64,000 bases of DNA. Origin: Edolisoma coerulescens. Its lineage: Eukaryota > Chordata > Aves > Passeriformes > Campephagidae. The position numbers were made by a program, and so were the translations under genes. Every line of letters starts with the position of its first letter. Positions within the stretch are counted from its first letter, which is position 1. A model generated the notes under the pieces. It ran no database searches and had not been told where the DNA came from. It saw nothing but the letters and a program-made list of their open reading frames with translations. Where the stretch lies: assembly GCA_013397115.1 (NCBI GenBank), contig VWZW01004700.1, positions 310,001-374,000 on the forward strand. The letters run 5' to 3'. Shown one piece after another: positions 1 through 13,185 of this stretch.

Positions 1-1312
1 ATAGCACAGCTTTTATTTGCAATGTGACAGAGCTCAGCCTAACTTCACATGAAATCCCACTCAGATATATATGCTTTGCCTTGAGAAAAAAGGCGTTGTT
101 CAAACCCAATGTCAAACTCGACACAAAGTGGGGAAAGACAACCTGTTACCATTCCAAAGGATCACATGATGACTGTGTGAATAATAACTGAGCTCATCTT
201 GCCCCACTACCAAAATAATTACCAAGAAAATTTGCAGATTTCTCATATGAGTTCTCTCTGCCAGTCCCTTTCTCAGCTTTCTGCTCAGGTTTTCTTACGG
301 GCTCTTCTGGACTTATTTCCCTCCCTTTAACTTATAAGAAAAGCTTAGCTTTAAGTTTAAAGGGAACTGAATAAGGTCTGCATAGCACAGTTCTTCAGGT
401 AAACATAAAATTACAAGGGTATAGGTAAAAAAATTGCAGTAAGCCCTTCTAGTGGCATCAGAACATGACTTTGAGTAGCATTTATCTGCTAATGATCCCT
501 TAATGGTTATGTTTGACAAATAACACAATGAGGGGAACTTAAAAAATGTCTCTGCTGCTAGTTATGACTACTGTGGTGAGAGATACAGATCTGTCTCGGG
601 TGAGTCAAAGGTAGGGTATGGGAAACATTACAGTGACAAGTACTTGGTTTCAGATGTTTCTCAGAGTCTGTGGAGCAATACCAGTTATGGAAGTGTTGTA
701 TTTCATTTGACCCTGTAGGAAGACAAGCTTTCACAGATTGTGGTGGGGATTGTGAATCTTTGCCCCTTTGCTTTAAAACACAATAGCTGGCTCAGAGAGG
801 CAATCTTCACATTTTTGGTCTGGCTGCAGAACGTGTTCAGCTGCACAACATAGCTGTGGTTTTCCTTCCTATTAAAAGCAGGATATCATGTATTCAGCTA
901 TTACATTCCTTTATTTTTGTTATGTAAATGTGTAATACCAGGTATTACAAGAGGCTCTCCCTGGCCTACAGCATGAAACTCCATGCTATTCAGAAACCTT
1001 CCCACCATCATGAAGAAGAGTCGATAGCCCTGCCAGTTACCTCCTGTATGCCACTGTCTGTCACCGCCACAGTGCTCTCACAGCCCTGGGAGAGGATGAT
1101 AAAAGTAATTCCTTAAGCCAGGCACATTTACATAAAACGTGTGTACAAGATAAATCATGGCTTTAGGCTGCTCAGAGCTATATTTTGGAGGAGCCTTTTT
1201 CTAATCGTTCTCTAGGTTTTTTTACAGCATTTCTGTTTTCATGGCTGACTTAGCAAAGCAGGAAATCATGATTTATAAACATGGGAGGAAAGATTGGGAG
1301 CAAACACATGTA

Positions 1313-1370
1313 AATATAAATAAATTTTAAAAATAAAATAAAAATACCAAAATATAAATATAAATATAAG
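1313..1370. repeat. AT-rich simple repeat
   Basis: Alternating AAATA/AAATAT words, adjacent to the CR1 tail that follows. Confidence 0.75.
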
Positions 1371-1404
1371 AAAGAATCATCTGGATACAATCCTGTGTAA
1401 TGTA

Positions 1405-1490
1405 TTCTAGGACAACCCTGCCTGAGCAGGGAGGTTGGACCAGATGACTCACTGTGGTCCTTTCCAACCTTTCCCAATCTGTGATTCTGT
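1405..1490 (+). mobile_element. CR1 fragment, 3' tail
   Basis: GAGGTTGGACCAGATGACTC followed by GTGGTCCTTTCCAACC and GTGATTCTGT is the standard 3' end of chicken-repeat-1 LINEs in sense orientation. It is strongly 5'-truncated, as most CR1 copies are. Confidence 0.85.
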
Positions 1491-4400
1491 AAATGGAAGA
1501 CCTGGTGCCTCAGGACTTTGTAGGCTGTGGTACTTAAGGTTATTTTCCAAGATATTTGCTCCATCTAGGTTATAGAGGTATTTACTTACATGCAATTTCT
1601 ATGCATAATGTTGGTCACATGTCTTAACAGGAAAAAAATCACGTCTGCTTCTGCACTTGCTTTTGGTTTTGCTCTGTTTTCACTAACACAGGCAGCACAT
1701 CCCTAGAGCACCACACTGGGACATCAGGGGACGGTGTAAGCACACAGCCAGGGCGATCCTATTGCTCTCCCCAGTAACAGACCATAAACTTTGATACAAG
1801 CCTGCAAGCCCTCAGGACTAAGGCTGTTCAGGCTTGGCTTGGCTGAGCTCTCCCTCACCTGCCTCTAGCTCTGGCTTACTTGGTTGAGAGAGCAACTTCT
1901 CTGGCTGTTCAGATGTCTATGACTAATGTCTTTTACTTTGTGTGACACAGAGTGACAAGCAGTTAGTCTGCCCTGATGAGATCTAACATTAGATGCAGTG
2001 CAGAGAAATACAGACCTGGTGCAACAGCAGAGCTCTTGAGAAGCAGAGACATGGGATGAAATGTAGAGAAGCACAGGCAAGGCATGATAAGAGATGGGGT
2101 GTAGTCTGTCACCAGAGACCCTGTAGCTATAAACAGCACCCCAATGGTCAGTTTGTCTCTCCAGAGACAAAACTGGAGAAAAGTGGATTTAGGGGTAACA
2201 AAGAGAATAAAAGGTAGTATCTAACCCATATAAAAGGTAGCATTTACAGTGAAAGTGAACACAACATGAAGTTGCAGACTGGTGAAGAAAGGACAAAGGT
2301 ACAAGAGCATGTTAGCAAAGGATGACCCAGGTGGGTCTTGGAGAGAGGAAAAAGAAACCATCAACATGAACATTATATTCTTTCAGAGCGGCACTCCAGG
2401 TGCTGAAATCTCCCCCTCCAACACCAAAATGTAGCCACCAGCCTTAAGACGCATTGGAGCAGTGGAAGGATGAGAAGGAAAAGGGGTAGAAAACAATGTG
2501 TATATGTACAACAATTTTTAATTGGATTCTTCCTTTGGGAAGCACCCTCTAAACACAAAAGTGAAGTACACAGAAATCCTCTGTGTTCTGAAGTGTGGCG
2601 TTATTATTGTTGTTGTTGTAATTTTCTTCTACATTGGGAACTGAGTTTCATGGGAATGTTTAGTGTACTTACGTATGGCTTCAATGACTACTTCATGATT
2701 GCATAAGAAATCTGTGAAATGCAGGCATCTCACAAAGGGTCACTTGAGTATGGTCCATCCAGTTGCAGGCCCCACATCAGTCCTATTAGATAGCTCTGAA
2801 ACCTCCCATGGTCTATCCATGTAGAATTACTTCTCCATTTACAGAAAATTTAACTAGTTATTCCTCCCTCTTGACATAGACCTTCAGTTCCTTCAGTGAA
2901 TATTTATACTTTCTGACTTGATATTAATATTATTAACACTATAAAATATATTCTTGATACTAAGGAATTATGTGGACAATATTTTTATGGTTACTGTATA
3001 GTATCCAGAAATCTTGTTTCATGTCTCAGCCTTAACCATTCATGAATGCATTCAGTTCCTAAAAAAGTCCCAATACGCACAAACAGTCCTATTGATTTCT
3101 GTTGCATTTGGGAGGTCTGGAGCCAAGGTTTTAGTGCAAGACTGCTCAGGAGATGTTTTCCTGGAAACAGCATAAGTGGTTTAAAGTCTACCAGCACTTA
3201 GAGGCCGTGTGGGGATATTTGTATTACTACTGCTTTAGTGAGCAAAAGGAAAACTTCAACGTCCAAGGATATCGAGCTGGCTCTAAGTCTGTCTCCAGCA
3301 GCTTTGGTTCAGTGTTGGCCAGCAAAGAGCTTGTGAAATCAGTTTTCATTATCCAGGGTGATCCAACAAGATGATGAATGGGCAAAACTCCCTTGCATAG
3401 TGAGCAGAAATACTCGTGCAATTTTCAGTGATAAAAGTTGTGATTTGGCACTTACCTTCTGAGCAAAATTTTCAGGCAATTTCAGCCAAGTAGCCACTGA
3501 TATTATAGCCCAGATATTTATCAATCTGAAACACATAAAACATTGAATGTCCCTGCTATGACTGCATTTTTGAGGTTTTTGATACCCAAACCCTTGGAAG
3601 TTAAAAAACAGATTTGAAATCCAGTCCGGCAGTGCATATGTGTTGTGCACAGTCACTCTTGCCTCACAGGTCAGGGAGACACATCTGAGAAGTGAAACTG
3701 GTTGCTGCAATTAGCAGAGAGCAGTGATTAAAAAACATCTGCACCATCCTAACATCAGTGGTTTGTAGCTCTTAGGATTTAGCTTGCTCTGTGTGTGAGA
3801 TGAATAAATGAGCAGAAAGTAAGCCTGAGTAGACAGCAAAAGTTTCTCTTGTCTTTCCTCTTTCTTTTATCTAATTATTTCATGGCCCTTATTTGTAAGT
3901 TGATTGATTCTTTAGTAAATGTTAATATGGGATTCTCCTCTAAGAAAAAGGTCAGAATATTAAACCATGTACTTTAGTGGTCACATAACAGGGTTAAGTG
4001 GGACAGTGATGTATCACATATCTACTGAAGGGGAAAATGCCATCAGAGCTAGAGGATGGAAAAGAAGATGTCAGGACCCCATTGAACAGATTCATTTCAC
4101 TGCATAGCCTATCTGTACACTGGTGTCTTCACTGTCCCTCTGTGTGCATGGCTGGCTTCTGTCTGTCAAAGGCAGCGCATGCAAAAGACAACGCTGAACA
4201 ACAGGGAACAGCAGAATAGGAAAAACACAGAGAAAGGCACAAAAGCCCATTTCTAAGTAATGCTCTTTTCTAGCTGGAAAAAAAGCAGTACATGTAGCAG
4301 AGTTCAGCAAAAGGCTTTTCAGAGAAGTGCTGTGATGGCTGAGTGTCTCACTGCAGCCGCACTTTCCATGGAGCCTTGCACTGGAAGAGTGAGATAATCG

Positions 4401-6730
4401 AACCTGAAGTTCATCTCTGTCCTGCACATCACGTGCCTGGGAGTGTGACTGCAGAGCCTGCCACGGACAGGCAGCAAGGGCCATGCGTGTGCTGGCAGGA
4501 GAGTCTGCTGCCAGCCTGTGGCTCTGCTGCCGTGTGCCAGTAACACTTAGCACAAGCATCTAATGTAGAACTCTTTTTTCTATAATTTGAGTATGCTGTG
4601 ATTTGCAGTGGAATAAATTAATCCTCCAGCACAAAGATGAGAAGGAAAACCTCTTTCTCCAGGTGGGGCAAAGCCCTCAGAACTAATTCACAAGTGAACT
4701 AATGATAGATAACCCTCCACTTTTCCTTTCCTGGGCAAGGGAAAGCAAAAATTTTCAGACCACCATTAAAATTGAAATTTATTTTAGAGATCAAACCTTT
4801 AAATGTCAGAAATGAGAGGCTTTAGTGGAGATAAAATGTTTTATGTTTTAGTTTCCTGCCACTCTTCAGTGCACGAGGCAAGCCTGTTATCTCCCACCAG
4901 TTTCCCGGGACACTGCAGGGCCCCTAGTGACTCAAGAGCAGAGGCTGCAGATCTTTCTCCCATCAGTCACCCTCAGCTGACTGCTTCTCTCCATGTCTCT
5001 GTCCTCATCCATCCTGGAAATTGTCTCCCCTCTCAGTGTAACTCTTTATTTACCTTTGTTATATTCTGGAGAAACATTCAGGAAAGTATCTTTTTGTGTT
5101 TCTCATCTTAATAGTCACCATATTAAACAAAAGACCATTGCATACTTTTCTCTTCTCCCAAGTTCCTAGTCCATAAAAGTCAATGGAGAGATGTCCACCA
5201 GATACAGTTTTAACCGCAACAGTCAACAGGAATTTTGTTGTTGACATTGATGAAAGAAGGATCTGAGGCAGATATCTCCAGGGTAGGCTTCTCAAGTTTA
5301 AACAGTAAATTATTTTAAAACAGAGAGTAAAATTCCTGCGTTATTTTTCTGTGTTCTCAGCTTGTACTGAAAACACAGAGACTGACTTGCAGGTTCCAGT
5401 ATCTTCCTTTACACGTTGTTTCTACAAGCTTGGGTTCAAAATAAGGCGCAAGTTGCATAGTAGCCAGTTCAACTCAAGGTTAACAGCAGAGCCGGAGAAT
5501 GGCCAGAGAGAGTGGCATAGGCAGAAATATGGCATTCAGCTTAAATTTCATCTGCTTTAGAGATAATATCTAATAATAAATATGAACCTGCACAAATCTG
5601 CTCTCCAAGGTAACAGTTACGTTTGTTTACCAGCATGCTTGCACAAATCTGATTTCAAACAGATGATCATTTCCTCATCCTCTGAGTGTAGAGGAAAATG
5701 AATGTGAGAATGGATGAGTATATTTAGGCCACAGAACCCCTCTCTGAAATTCCTTTATAAAGCCACTGGTCTCCCCTCATGCTAAAGGTAATCTTTCAGT
5801 ACAACAACCAGACCTTAAAAACTAACAGTAATGCTGAAAGCACCACGTCTGCAGGTTAGCAGCATATTAACTAATAATATCTCAGTGTTAAAGAAAAGAA
5901 AGTTTGCCATTTCATTATTGGAAAGTGTCAAATGCCTTACCACTTTGTCTTTGGTCTTGCTGAGCCTTTTCTGTGGGGCTGGAGACCTGTCAATTAGCAG
6001 TTTTATTCCTGAGTACACCAGGTCTGAAAATTTGAAAGGGAAGCCCAGGAGTAGCATACAGAGAGAACTCTAAGAAATACAAATAATGCATTTCCCTCAG
6101 TGTGTTCTGGCTTGCTTTCTGCCAGTGTCTATTTGGTTGCATACCTCTGGAGCAGCGTCGGGAGGCAGCACTCCTCCTCTAACTGTGCTCTGAGCATGGT
6201 GCTGTCACCTCCTTGGGCTGGAATGGCCTGTTGTTGTCCATAAGACTCATAAAGAAACCTTTCTTACACGTTTGTGGTTTTCTCAACCAATGTAATATAT
6301 ATATTTTAGGCTAAGGTCTGTCTTACAAAAATGGCCCACTGAAATCAGGCTTAGCCTGCAAGTGTAGCAGTGATTTCTGCAGCTCATACACAAACCAGAT
6401 TCCCTTTAGCACACCACCATAAGACAGCCTCACAATACTGGAAGTGTCAGTCTGGACAATAACAGCACCTTCCCCAGCCACAGGTTATTTCAGCTGCTGT
6501 CATACAGCACTCAGTATGTATCTCCAGTGGCTTCTGAGTGGATGCTACAGTAGGGCCTCTTCAGTGCTAGAGCAACATAGCAGGCTTCAGTAAAAAGCCC
6601 ATTTGAGTCAATAGCAAAACTCAATTTATGGGTTGCAGTGGACTAGATGTGCATCTGAGCTATTCCCTTTATAGTCAGTGACAAGAATTGGTACAGCTAA
6701 GCTATGACTCATTTTCTCCTTAAAGGAGTA

Positions 6731-7495
6731 TGCTGGTTTGAAAGTAAACCAGTGGGAGAAATGAACCCCACACAATTACCTTAAGAGAGATTTCAGGTCG
6801 GAGTCGCAATTCAATAGAAAGATTACAATAAATACAATGATACACAGAAAACTGGCCTAAATCCACAATATCAGAGTACAACCTGGCACCCTGTTGGTCA
6901 GGTTGTAGTTGAAAGCAGTGGTTCTGTGGAAGTTCTGGTCCTCCTCTGAATCCATAGAGTGGTGACCGTAGTGATATCCCAAATCTCCACTTATGGTCAG
7001 GATCAGGTGGGAATGCTCAGTACCGCCCCCAGGGCGGGGAGTTTCACAATGGAGTGATGTAATCCTGTGAATCATCAGCCTATTCTGCTGGTGCCACTGA
7101 GTCCCTGATGGCCCATTTGCAGAGATGACCCCCTCAGGACGGGTGCGACTCTGCTGGTGCTTCCCCAGAGGGAGTTATCACAGCTGAGTCATTTGTGAAG
7201 AAACACTGCCCTGCTCTGCAGGGTTGCCTCTTCTCCCTTATCTTCTTTAACACCCAGGTTGTAGACTGAGGTGTCAGGTGTGCACTGGGCAGGTACTGCA
7301 AAAGACCCATCATTACCAGTTTGTCAGAAATGATATAGGGGGAAGTAGAATACACAGTTTGGGTTACACCCACATAGTGCTAAACTTCTCCTGTAACCAG
7401 GACAAGGAGACATCTAAAATAAGTTTTAAAAGTACTGTTTCCACTGTTTATACAGTGAGACCAGAATACCCCCATGCCCATCTGTCTGACCACTG
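6731..7495. mobile_element. ERV LTR-like repeat, boundaries uncertain
   Basis: The stretch beginning TGCTGGTTTGAAAGTAAACC and continuing AGTGGGAGAAATGAACCC and CAATTACCTTAAGAGAGA resembles an LTR family common in songbird genomes (recalled, ERVL/TguLTR5-like). It opens with TG. I could not find a clean matching CA end or target duplication, so the right border is a guess; it may extend to about 8300. The family and strand need a repeat search. Confidence 0.5.
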
Positions 7496-9390
7496 AAATT
7501 AGGTGAGATGAATGATAGCCATATAGATTTGCCACACAGAAGAGCACCCTCAAGCTTCAGCAGCTGGGTGAAGGCACTGTAAAACACAGGGGAGGTGTTG
7601 ATACAGTTAAGGGGCACACATAACCCCAGACTAGGCATTTATGAAACCCATGCAGCAGGGAATAGAACCTGATGTCAGGGCAGGCAGAGAGCCCAATCTG
7701 TAACAGGGATCAACCATCACAAAATCTGTCCAGTGCCATTAGATGCAAAAGCTGGAAGAGTCCTTTCTCACAGGGATACCCATTAGGGGGAGATAATGTA
7801 CCTCTTTTATGTAGATACCAATGGGTAATTTATTTATCTGTCATGAGGTGTCCCAGTCTTCTGGGGTAGGGGAGCACTTGGCAGAGGACACTTCTCAGAC
7901 TATGCACTGAAAGGGTTTGGTAGGTATAACATAATTCAGTGCTTACTGGAGCAGTGATTAGAGGGCAGGCCTTGTCTCAAAGCTACATGCTGATCACCAT
8001 CCAACTCAGCCATGCCCATCATCCCTGAAGATCTCAGGGGATCTGTGTGGTTTCACAACCCCCACAAGTGGTTCCTCTGAGGCTGACTGGAGCTCTTCTC
8101 CCAACAAAGGAAAGTTCCAGAGAAAGCTCAGTGGGAGATGACTGCATCACAGCTTCTTCCAGCTTATTCTTCCCCTGCGGAGCTTCGGGTAATAGCTCTT
8201 CACTTCCAGGGAAGATGATGTATGTGATTTGGCATCAGTTGACAATGGCCCATTGTGGAGCCTTGCAAGGCAGGCACTTATTCCTTGACTTTCCTTTTCT
8301 GCATGAATTGTGAGCTGTTTCCATCCAATTTGCCATGTTTGTCTTGGCCCTTACTCAAGAAACCACTTTTATTTTTTTTTTTAAGAGAAGTTTGTCTTGA
8401 ACAATCCAAGCTGTATTAACAGTTATGACCTGGGTACATGTGGTCAATAAATAACAGAATAGTAAAATATAAAACAAAATCACATATGGGTGTAAGGGTA
8501 CTTGAGAAAGAAAACAGGTGTCAATTGATGACTTATAAACAAGTCATTTCATCTTTGTGCCATCTCATTTCACCATCATTTGGCATCCTTAAAGACAGAT
8601 CAGCAGCAAGATTAAAGCTGGCCTTGAAGAACATAGTAGTCACCATCCTGGATCCCAGCTTCTTGTTTCACTTTGGTTTGACAAGTATCCCTGCTAAATG
8701 CTTCAGAAGAAAGTACGTGATATTCTTTGGATAGAAACAGGGTAATCTGACCTAACAAAAGAACTTATCCTCTCTGGTGCTCGGAGACAATTTTCAGCTG
8801 TGAAACTTGACTAACTGCATCACTCCAGAAATTTGTTAGGAGTGGTTGTAAAATTGAGATCAATGATGGCTCTTTATGAGAAAACCCACCTGCATGCTGG
8901 TTTGGTTTTTTACCTGTTGAAACAATAATGGGATAGCATCACAGGTGCTGAACTAGACAAGACAACATCCTAGTTGTAGCCAAGGGATGGAGAGGAAATA
9001 ATTAACACCTTAGCAGGTGTTTTGGTTTTTTTCCTTTTCCTCAGGCTTTAATTACTTTGCTTGGTTCATTCATGTTGTCCTTATTAATTATGATTAATTG
9101 ACTAGCCAAGAGTCTGTTCTCCTTTTGCAAACTTGTACAAGTAGGAACAACTTGAGCAATATAAATATTCAGCCAGGACAACAGACTTCTGGAAAAGTGG
9201 AAAATGGATGCTGTAATTTACTTTTCCTGCAGCATCTCCTCAGCGAGCTTGTTGGCTCTTATCCTTCCTGCTGATGGGAAGCAGGGTATGTGCTGTAAGG
9301 CTTTTTAGTGCCGCCTTCTGCTCCGACACCTCCCAGCTCTCTTGTGGTGGCAGCAGCACACTGTGGTCATTAAACACCACCCAGATGTTT
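7496..9390. other. Non-coding region, partly possible ERV-derived
   Basis: 7496-8330 is less AT-rich than its surroundings and reads with few stops on the minus strand over about 400 bp. It may be an extension of the LTR-like element. After a poly(T) run near 8370 the sequence is AT-rich with no recognised feature. Confidence 0.4.
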
Positions 9391-9865
9391 CCCAGAATCA
9401 CAGAACTGTTAGGGTTGGAAGGGACCTCTGGAGATCATCCAGTCCAGCACCCTGTCAAAGCAGGGACACCTGGAGCAGGTGACACAGGAATGTGTCCAGA
9501 GGGTTTTTGAATGTCTCCAGAGAGGGAGACCCCATGACCTCACTGGGCAGCCTGTTCCAGTGCTCTGCCACCCTCAAGGTAAAGAAGCTCTTCCTCATGT
9601 TGAGGTGGTACTTCTTGTGTTTTAGTTTGTGGCCATTGCTCCTCATCCTCTCTCTGGGCACCACCAAAAACAGCCTAGCAGCATCCTCTTAGCACCTGCC
9701 TTTGAGATACTTATATGTATTGGTGAGATCCCCACTCAGTCTTCTCCAGACTAAACAGGCCCAGCTCCCACAGTTTCTCCTCATAAGAGAGATGCTACAT
9801 CCCCTCATCATCTTTGTAGCCTCTGCTGGGCCCTCTGCAGTAGCTCCTTGTCTGCTTCAGACCAA
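9391..9865 (-). mobile_element. CR1 fragment, 3' part
   Basis: Reverse-oriented CR1: AATCACAGAACTGTTAGGGT, GGAAGGGACCTCTGGAGATC, then the TGTCCAGAGGGTTTTTGAAT and CTCCAGAGAGGGAGACC blocks and GTGCTCTGCCACCCTCAAGG. About 475 bp is preserved in good order, reaching into the end of the reverse-transcriptase region. Open frames over it are repeat-derived. Confidence 0.92.
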
Positions 9866-12765
9866 AACTTCCAATTTTGCTCATAGTGCCTGGGAGCCTG
9901 GCCATCTTACAATAGCTTTTAATTTCAAAATTCTTGTTGATTTCAGCCTTTCTCCCTTACCAGACTTGCATTTATTTACAGATTTGTTTAAGACCACGTG
10001 GAGTGAAAGAACAGGCTTCAAATCTGGCAAAAGAAGTGCTGTGTTCCCAGTTTGAAAAGAACTGATTTACCCTTTGCTCATCCACTTCCCATCTGGCTCT
10101 GCCTCCATGTGCAAATGTGGCCAGGCTGCATCTGTAAGCAGGGACAGACCATGCCCTAAAGCCCTGGCTTGTACCATATTCACTGTGCCATCGCTGGCAT
10201 GGCCCCTGCCATGGTTTTAACCCACACGAGACGGCACTCTCCCAGGAAGTGCTTTATGGTGGCATTGGCCAGCCCTTTTCCCCAAAACTTTGGGAGAGGA
10301 AAACTTATTTGAGGCAGGAAAGGGAAAAGAGAAAGGAAGAGAGTTCAGGTGTATGGATTCAAAGCAAGCCCTGCTGCTGGGTCTCCATGCCTGCAAAATG
10401 GAGCTGGCGTGTTTCAGTGAGCAGTGCAGATGTGACCTAACTGAACAAGGGCCAGAGGCTGAAGGGAGGTGAGGACACCAGAACAGAACTGTTGTAGGGC
10501 TCCAGCAGCCAGCTGACACTTTGCTGTCTGCAAATGGAACTCACATAGCTGTTTGAGAGCAGGAATACGACCAAACCTCATGCCATGGCCTCTCACTGAG
10601 GCCAAGGTCAGCCATGGTGATAATCTGAAGTTCTGAGGTTTGCATGAGAGGATGGAGAAGCTTCAGTGGGTCCATTTTTCTCTCCCCCACATTTTTGCTT
10701 TCACAATGTTCAATTTCATTGTCATTCGGTTCTCAGGAGGGAGATTTTCCCAGATGTTTTCTGGGAGCAAAAAGTACTGAAGGGAATAAGGACCTGTTAT
10801 GTCTTATTCTATGTCTTATCCAGAGAGTGGCATCCTCATTTTAGGAGATATTTGCATTGCTTTCCTTGGAAGCTGAACTGCCTTAGCCCTCCTATACAGC
10901 TGATAGTGAAAAGTGCTCAAAATGGCTTTCCAGAAGATCCTAAATTTGAGTTACCATGGAGGGCCTCCTGTCTCTTTCCATTAAGTGCGATTAAATAGAC
11001 TCTTAATTTTGGCCCTCTGAGTTTCACCTAAATTAGATGTCTGAACACAGCCTGAGTATCCATCTTGGACTGTAACTGTGGCTTGATGTTGACACCCAGC
11101 TGTCACAATTAAGTTTGTAACTCAACACTGGTTAGGAGAGCAAAGCTGCTGAGGGTATAAGAAAACTATATCCTGAATCTGTTGCCTAAGGCACCTGCTC
11201 ATATTTTAAGTATCAGATATGTATTAGATGTGGAAAAGTCACAAGGAAGCAGCTTAGTTCTGGATCATTCCTAAAGATAACAAGGAAATAAAAACTGTGC
11301 CTAAACAGGTAAAGAAAACAGTATAAAAATATGTTCTTAGTCAAACATGTTTAACTAAAGGAAGCTAGCCCTACAGCTGCACAGATACTGAGATCTTTAC
11401 TGATACCATGCTAATTGAAAACAAGAAATCCTGGCTTAGAAATGAGAAGAATTCACAGCAATCCAAAATGGAGATTCTTATATTCATTTTCTTTAGTTTT
11501 TCATCTTTATGGAATTTTCAGAGCTGAGAATGTGCCAACATTTTTTTGTTTTGTTTTGTTCAAGATTCTTTAAGGTGCTGACAGGAATATGTCACTTCTG
11601 TATCTCCATTCAACATTTCCTTGTCTGTCACCTGACTCATATGTTTAGGGGACAACTTAGAGATGTGGTTGCATTTTAAGTGATTTGGTGGCCTTATTCT
11701 GTTCATGTGACCCAAATGCTTCTTGGCTCACTCTGAGATCTACCCTTCTCACTTTATTTCAATGGCCAAAGTGCATCAGGATATATAAAAAATGTCAATT
11801 ATCCAAGCTGTATTTTTTGCTAGTGAGGAATAAAGTTGTCTCTTGGTGAAGTGCCATACTACCCCAGGGCTGTTCCTAGAGAGCCAGAGCTGCTGGCTTC
11901 CAGACTGTTGGGCCAAAACACAGTGTTTGTAGAGCCAAAACACAGTGAAGGACAGGACTCATTTGTTCGTGCATGAGGTTGTGTAACTGTGTGCACTGAC
12001 ACCTCAGGCACGTGGCAGATGGTGACTAAGGCGTCTGGAAGGCCAGGTTAGCCAGTCTGAGAGTACGCAGTTCTTGAGTACAAATTCCAAAACACAAAAT
12101 CACAGCTTGGAATTTGGTATGGAACCAGAACATGGGCTGAGAAACTGCTAGATAAAGAAAATCTTTGTGTCATTTCTGGTGTGTGGGAGACTGTAAGAAG
12201 AAACTTCTAATGTCCTCAAGCTTCTTAACTGAGTTTCTTCCCATGCAGCACAAGTCTCAGTGTGCTGGTCCCTGGGAGATGGTGCCTGATTTAAATTACT
12301 CTTCCTCATCTTCAGGGATCTGTCTGCCAGTATTCAGGAATGTTGCAGCTAAAATACTAATTAACCAGGAACAAAAGGGGGCATCAGAATGGATATCAAT
12401 AAAATATCTGCTACTTTGATAATTTCACATTACTACTTAATCCCTCAGTATTACCTAAATCTGTTTTAATTCTCATCAACGGGATAATAATTTTGGCTGC
12501 TATTGGCATTCAAACTAGGCTGCCATGCACTGGCAAGGGTAGTACTGGCCGTTTTCTTCATGTGTCAGTGGTACTATCAGCATACCAGGACCTACTGGTT
12601 GAGTTTTGGCCTAGCAAGTGTTGGTGTTCTGCTTTGTTTTCATTTCAGTGAATGGTGTCACCTTAATATTAATATCACCTTTAAAACACCGATCATTCCT
12701 TTACCAAAACTGTAGCTAGACAGAAGGACTTTGACTAACTTTGACTAACAGCTAACAGCTTCAGA
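9866..12765. other. Non-coding region, nothing recognised
   Basis: Unique-looking sequence. It has overlapping short frames around 10.2-11.0 kb without similarity to a known protein, a TTTTG-type run near 11545, and a 14-base direct repeat (GCCAAAACACAGTG) at about 11914 and 11933. Confidence 0.55.
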
Positions 12766-13185
12766 TAAATCATGGAGTATCTCAAGTTGGAAGGGATCCA
12801 TGAGGAGCACTGAGTCCAACTCCCTGCGTCTCACAGGACCACCTAAACCATGTGAATAAGAGCATCATCCAGAGACTCCTTGAACTCATGACTGCTTCCC
12901 TGGAGAGCCTGTTCCGGTGACCTCTGGTTGAAAAGCCTTTCCCTAATGTTCAATCTGAACCTCGACCAATGCAGCTCCATTCCCTTTCCCTGTGTCCTAT
13001 CACTGCTCACCAAAGAGGAGATCAGCAACTCCTCCCCCCACTGGCCCCCAGGAGGAAGCTTTAGACTGTGGTGGAGTCACCCCTTATCCTTCTCCAAGCT
13101 GAACAAGCCAAGTGACTCCAGCCACTGCTCGTGAGTCTTGCGCTTGAAACACTACCGGTGCTAAACCTGCTCCCACCTCGTTGAG
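12766..13185 (-). mobile_element. CR1 fragment of a more diverged subfamily
   Basis: Reverse-oriented CR1 with TCATGGAGTATCTCAAGTTG, GGAAGGGATCCATGAGGAGC and ACCTAAACCATGTGAATAAG, then AGAGACTCCTTGAACTCATG. The wording differs from the copy at 9391, so it belongs to another, probably older, CR1 subfamily. Confidence 0.85.

Larger units (their letters stand above)
1..6730. other. Non-coding region beyond the RIMS2 3' end
   Basis: Apart from the AT repeat and CR1 tail near 1.3-1.5 kb I see no recognisable exon, RNA gene or repeat family. Frames of 60-155 codons occur on both strands (the longest at 4092-4559, minus), but none resembles a known protein or shows linked splice sites. In mammals the genes after RIMS2 are DCSTAMP and DPYS; I recognise no exon of either. 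Confidence 0.6.

Noticed and set aside
4092..4559. 155-codon minus-strand frame
   Set aside because: Considered as an exon of the next gene (DCSTAMP or DPYS); no similarity, Ser/His-rich composition, and overlapping frames on the other strand.
9274..10055. Plus-strand frames of 66-117 codons
   Set aside because: They overlap an antisense CR1 fragment and continue by chance into the flank; no similarity to a host protein.
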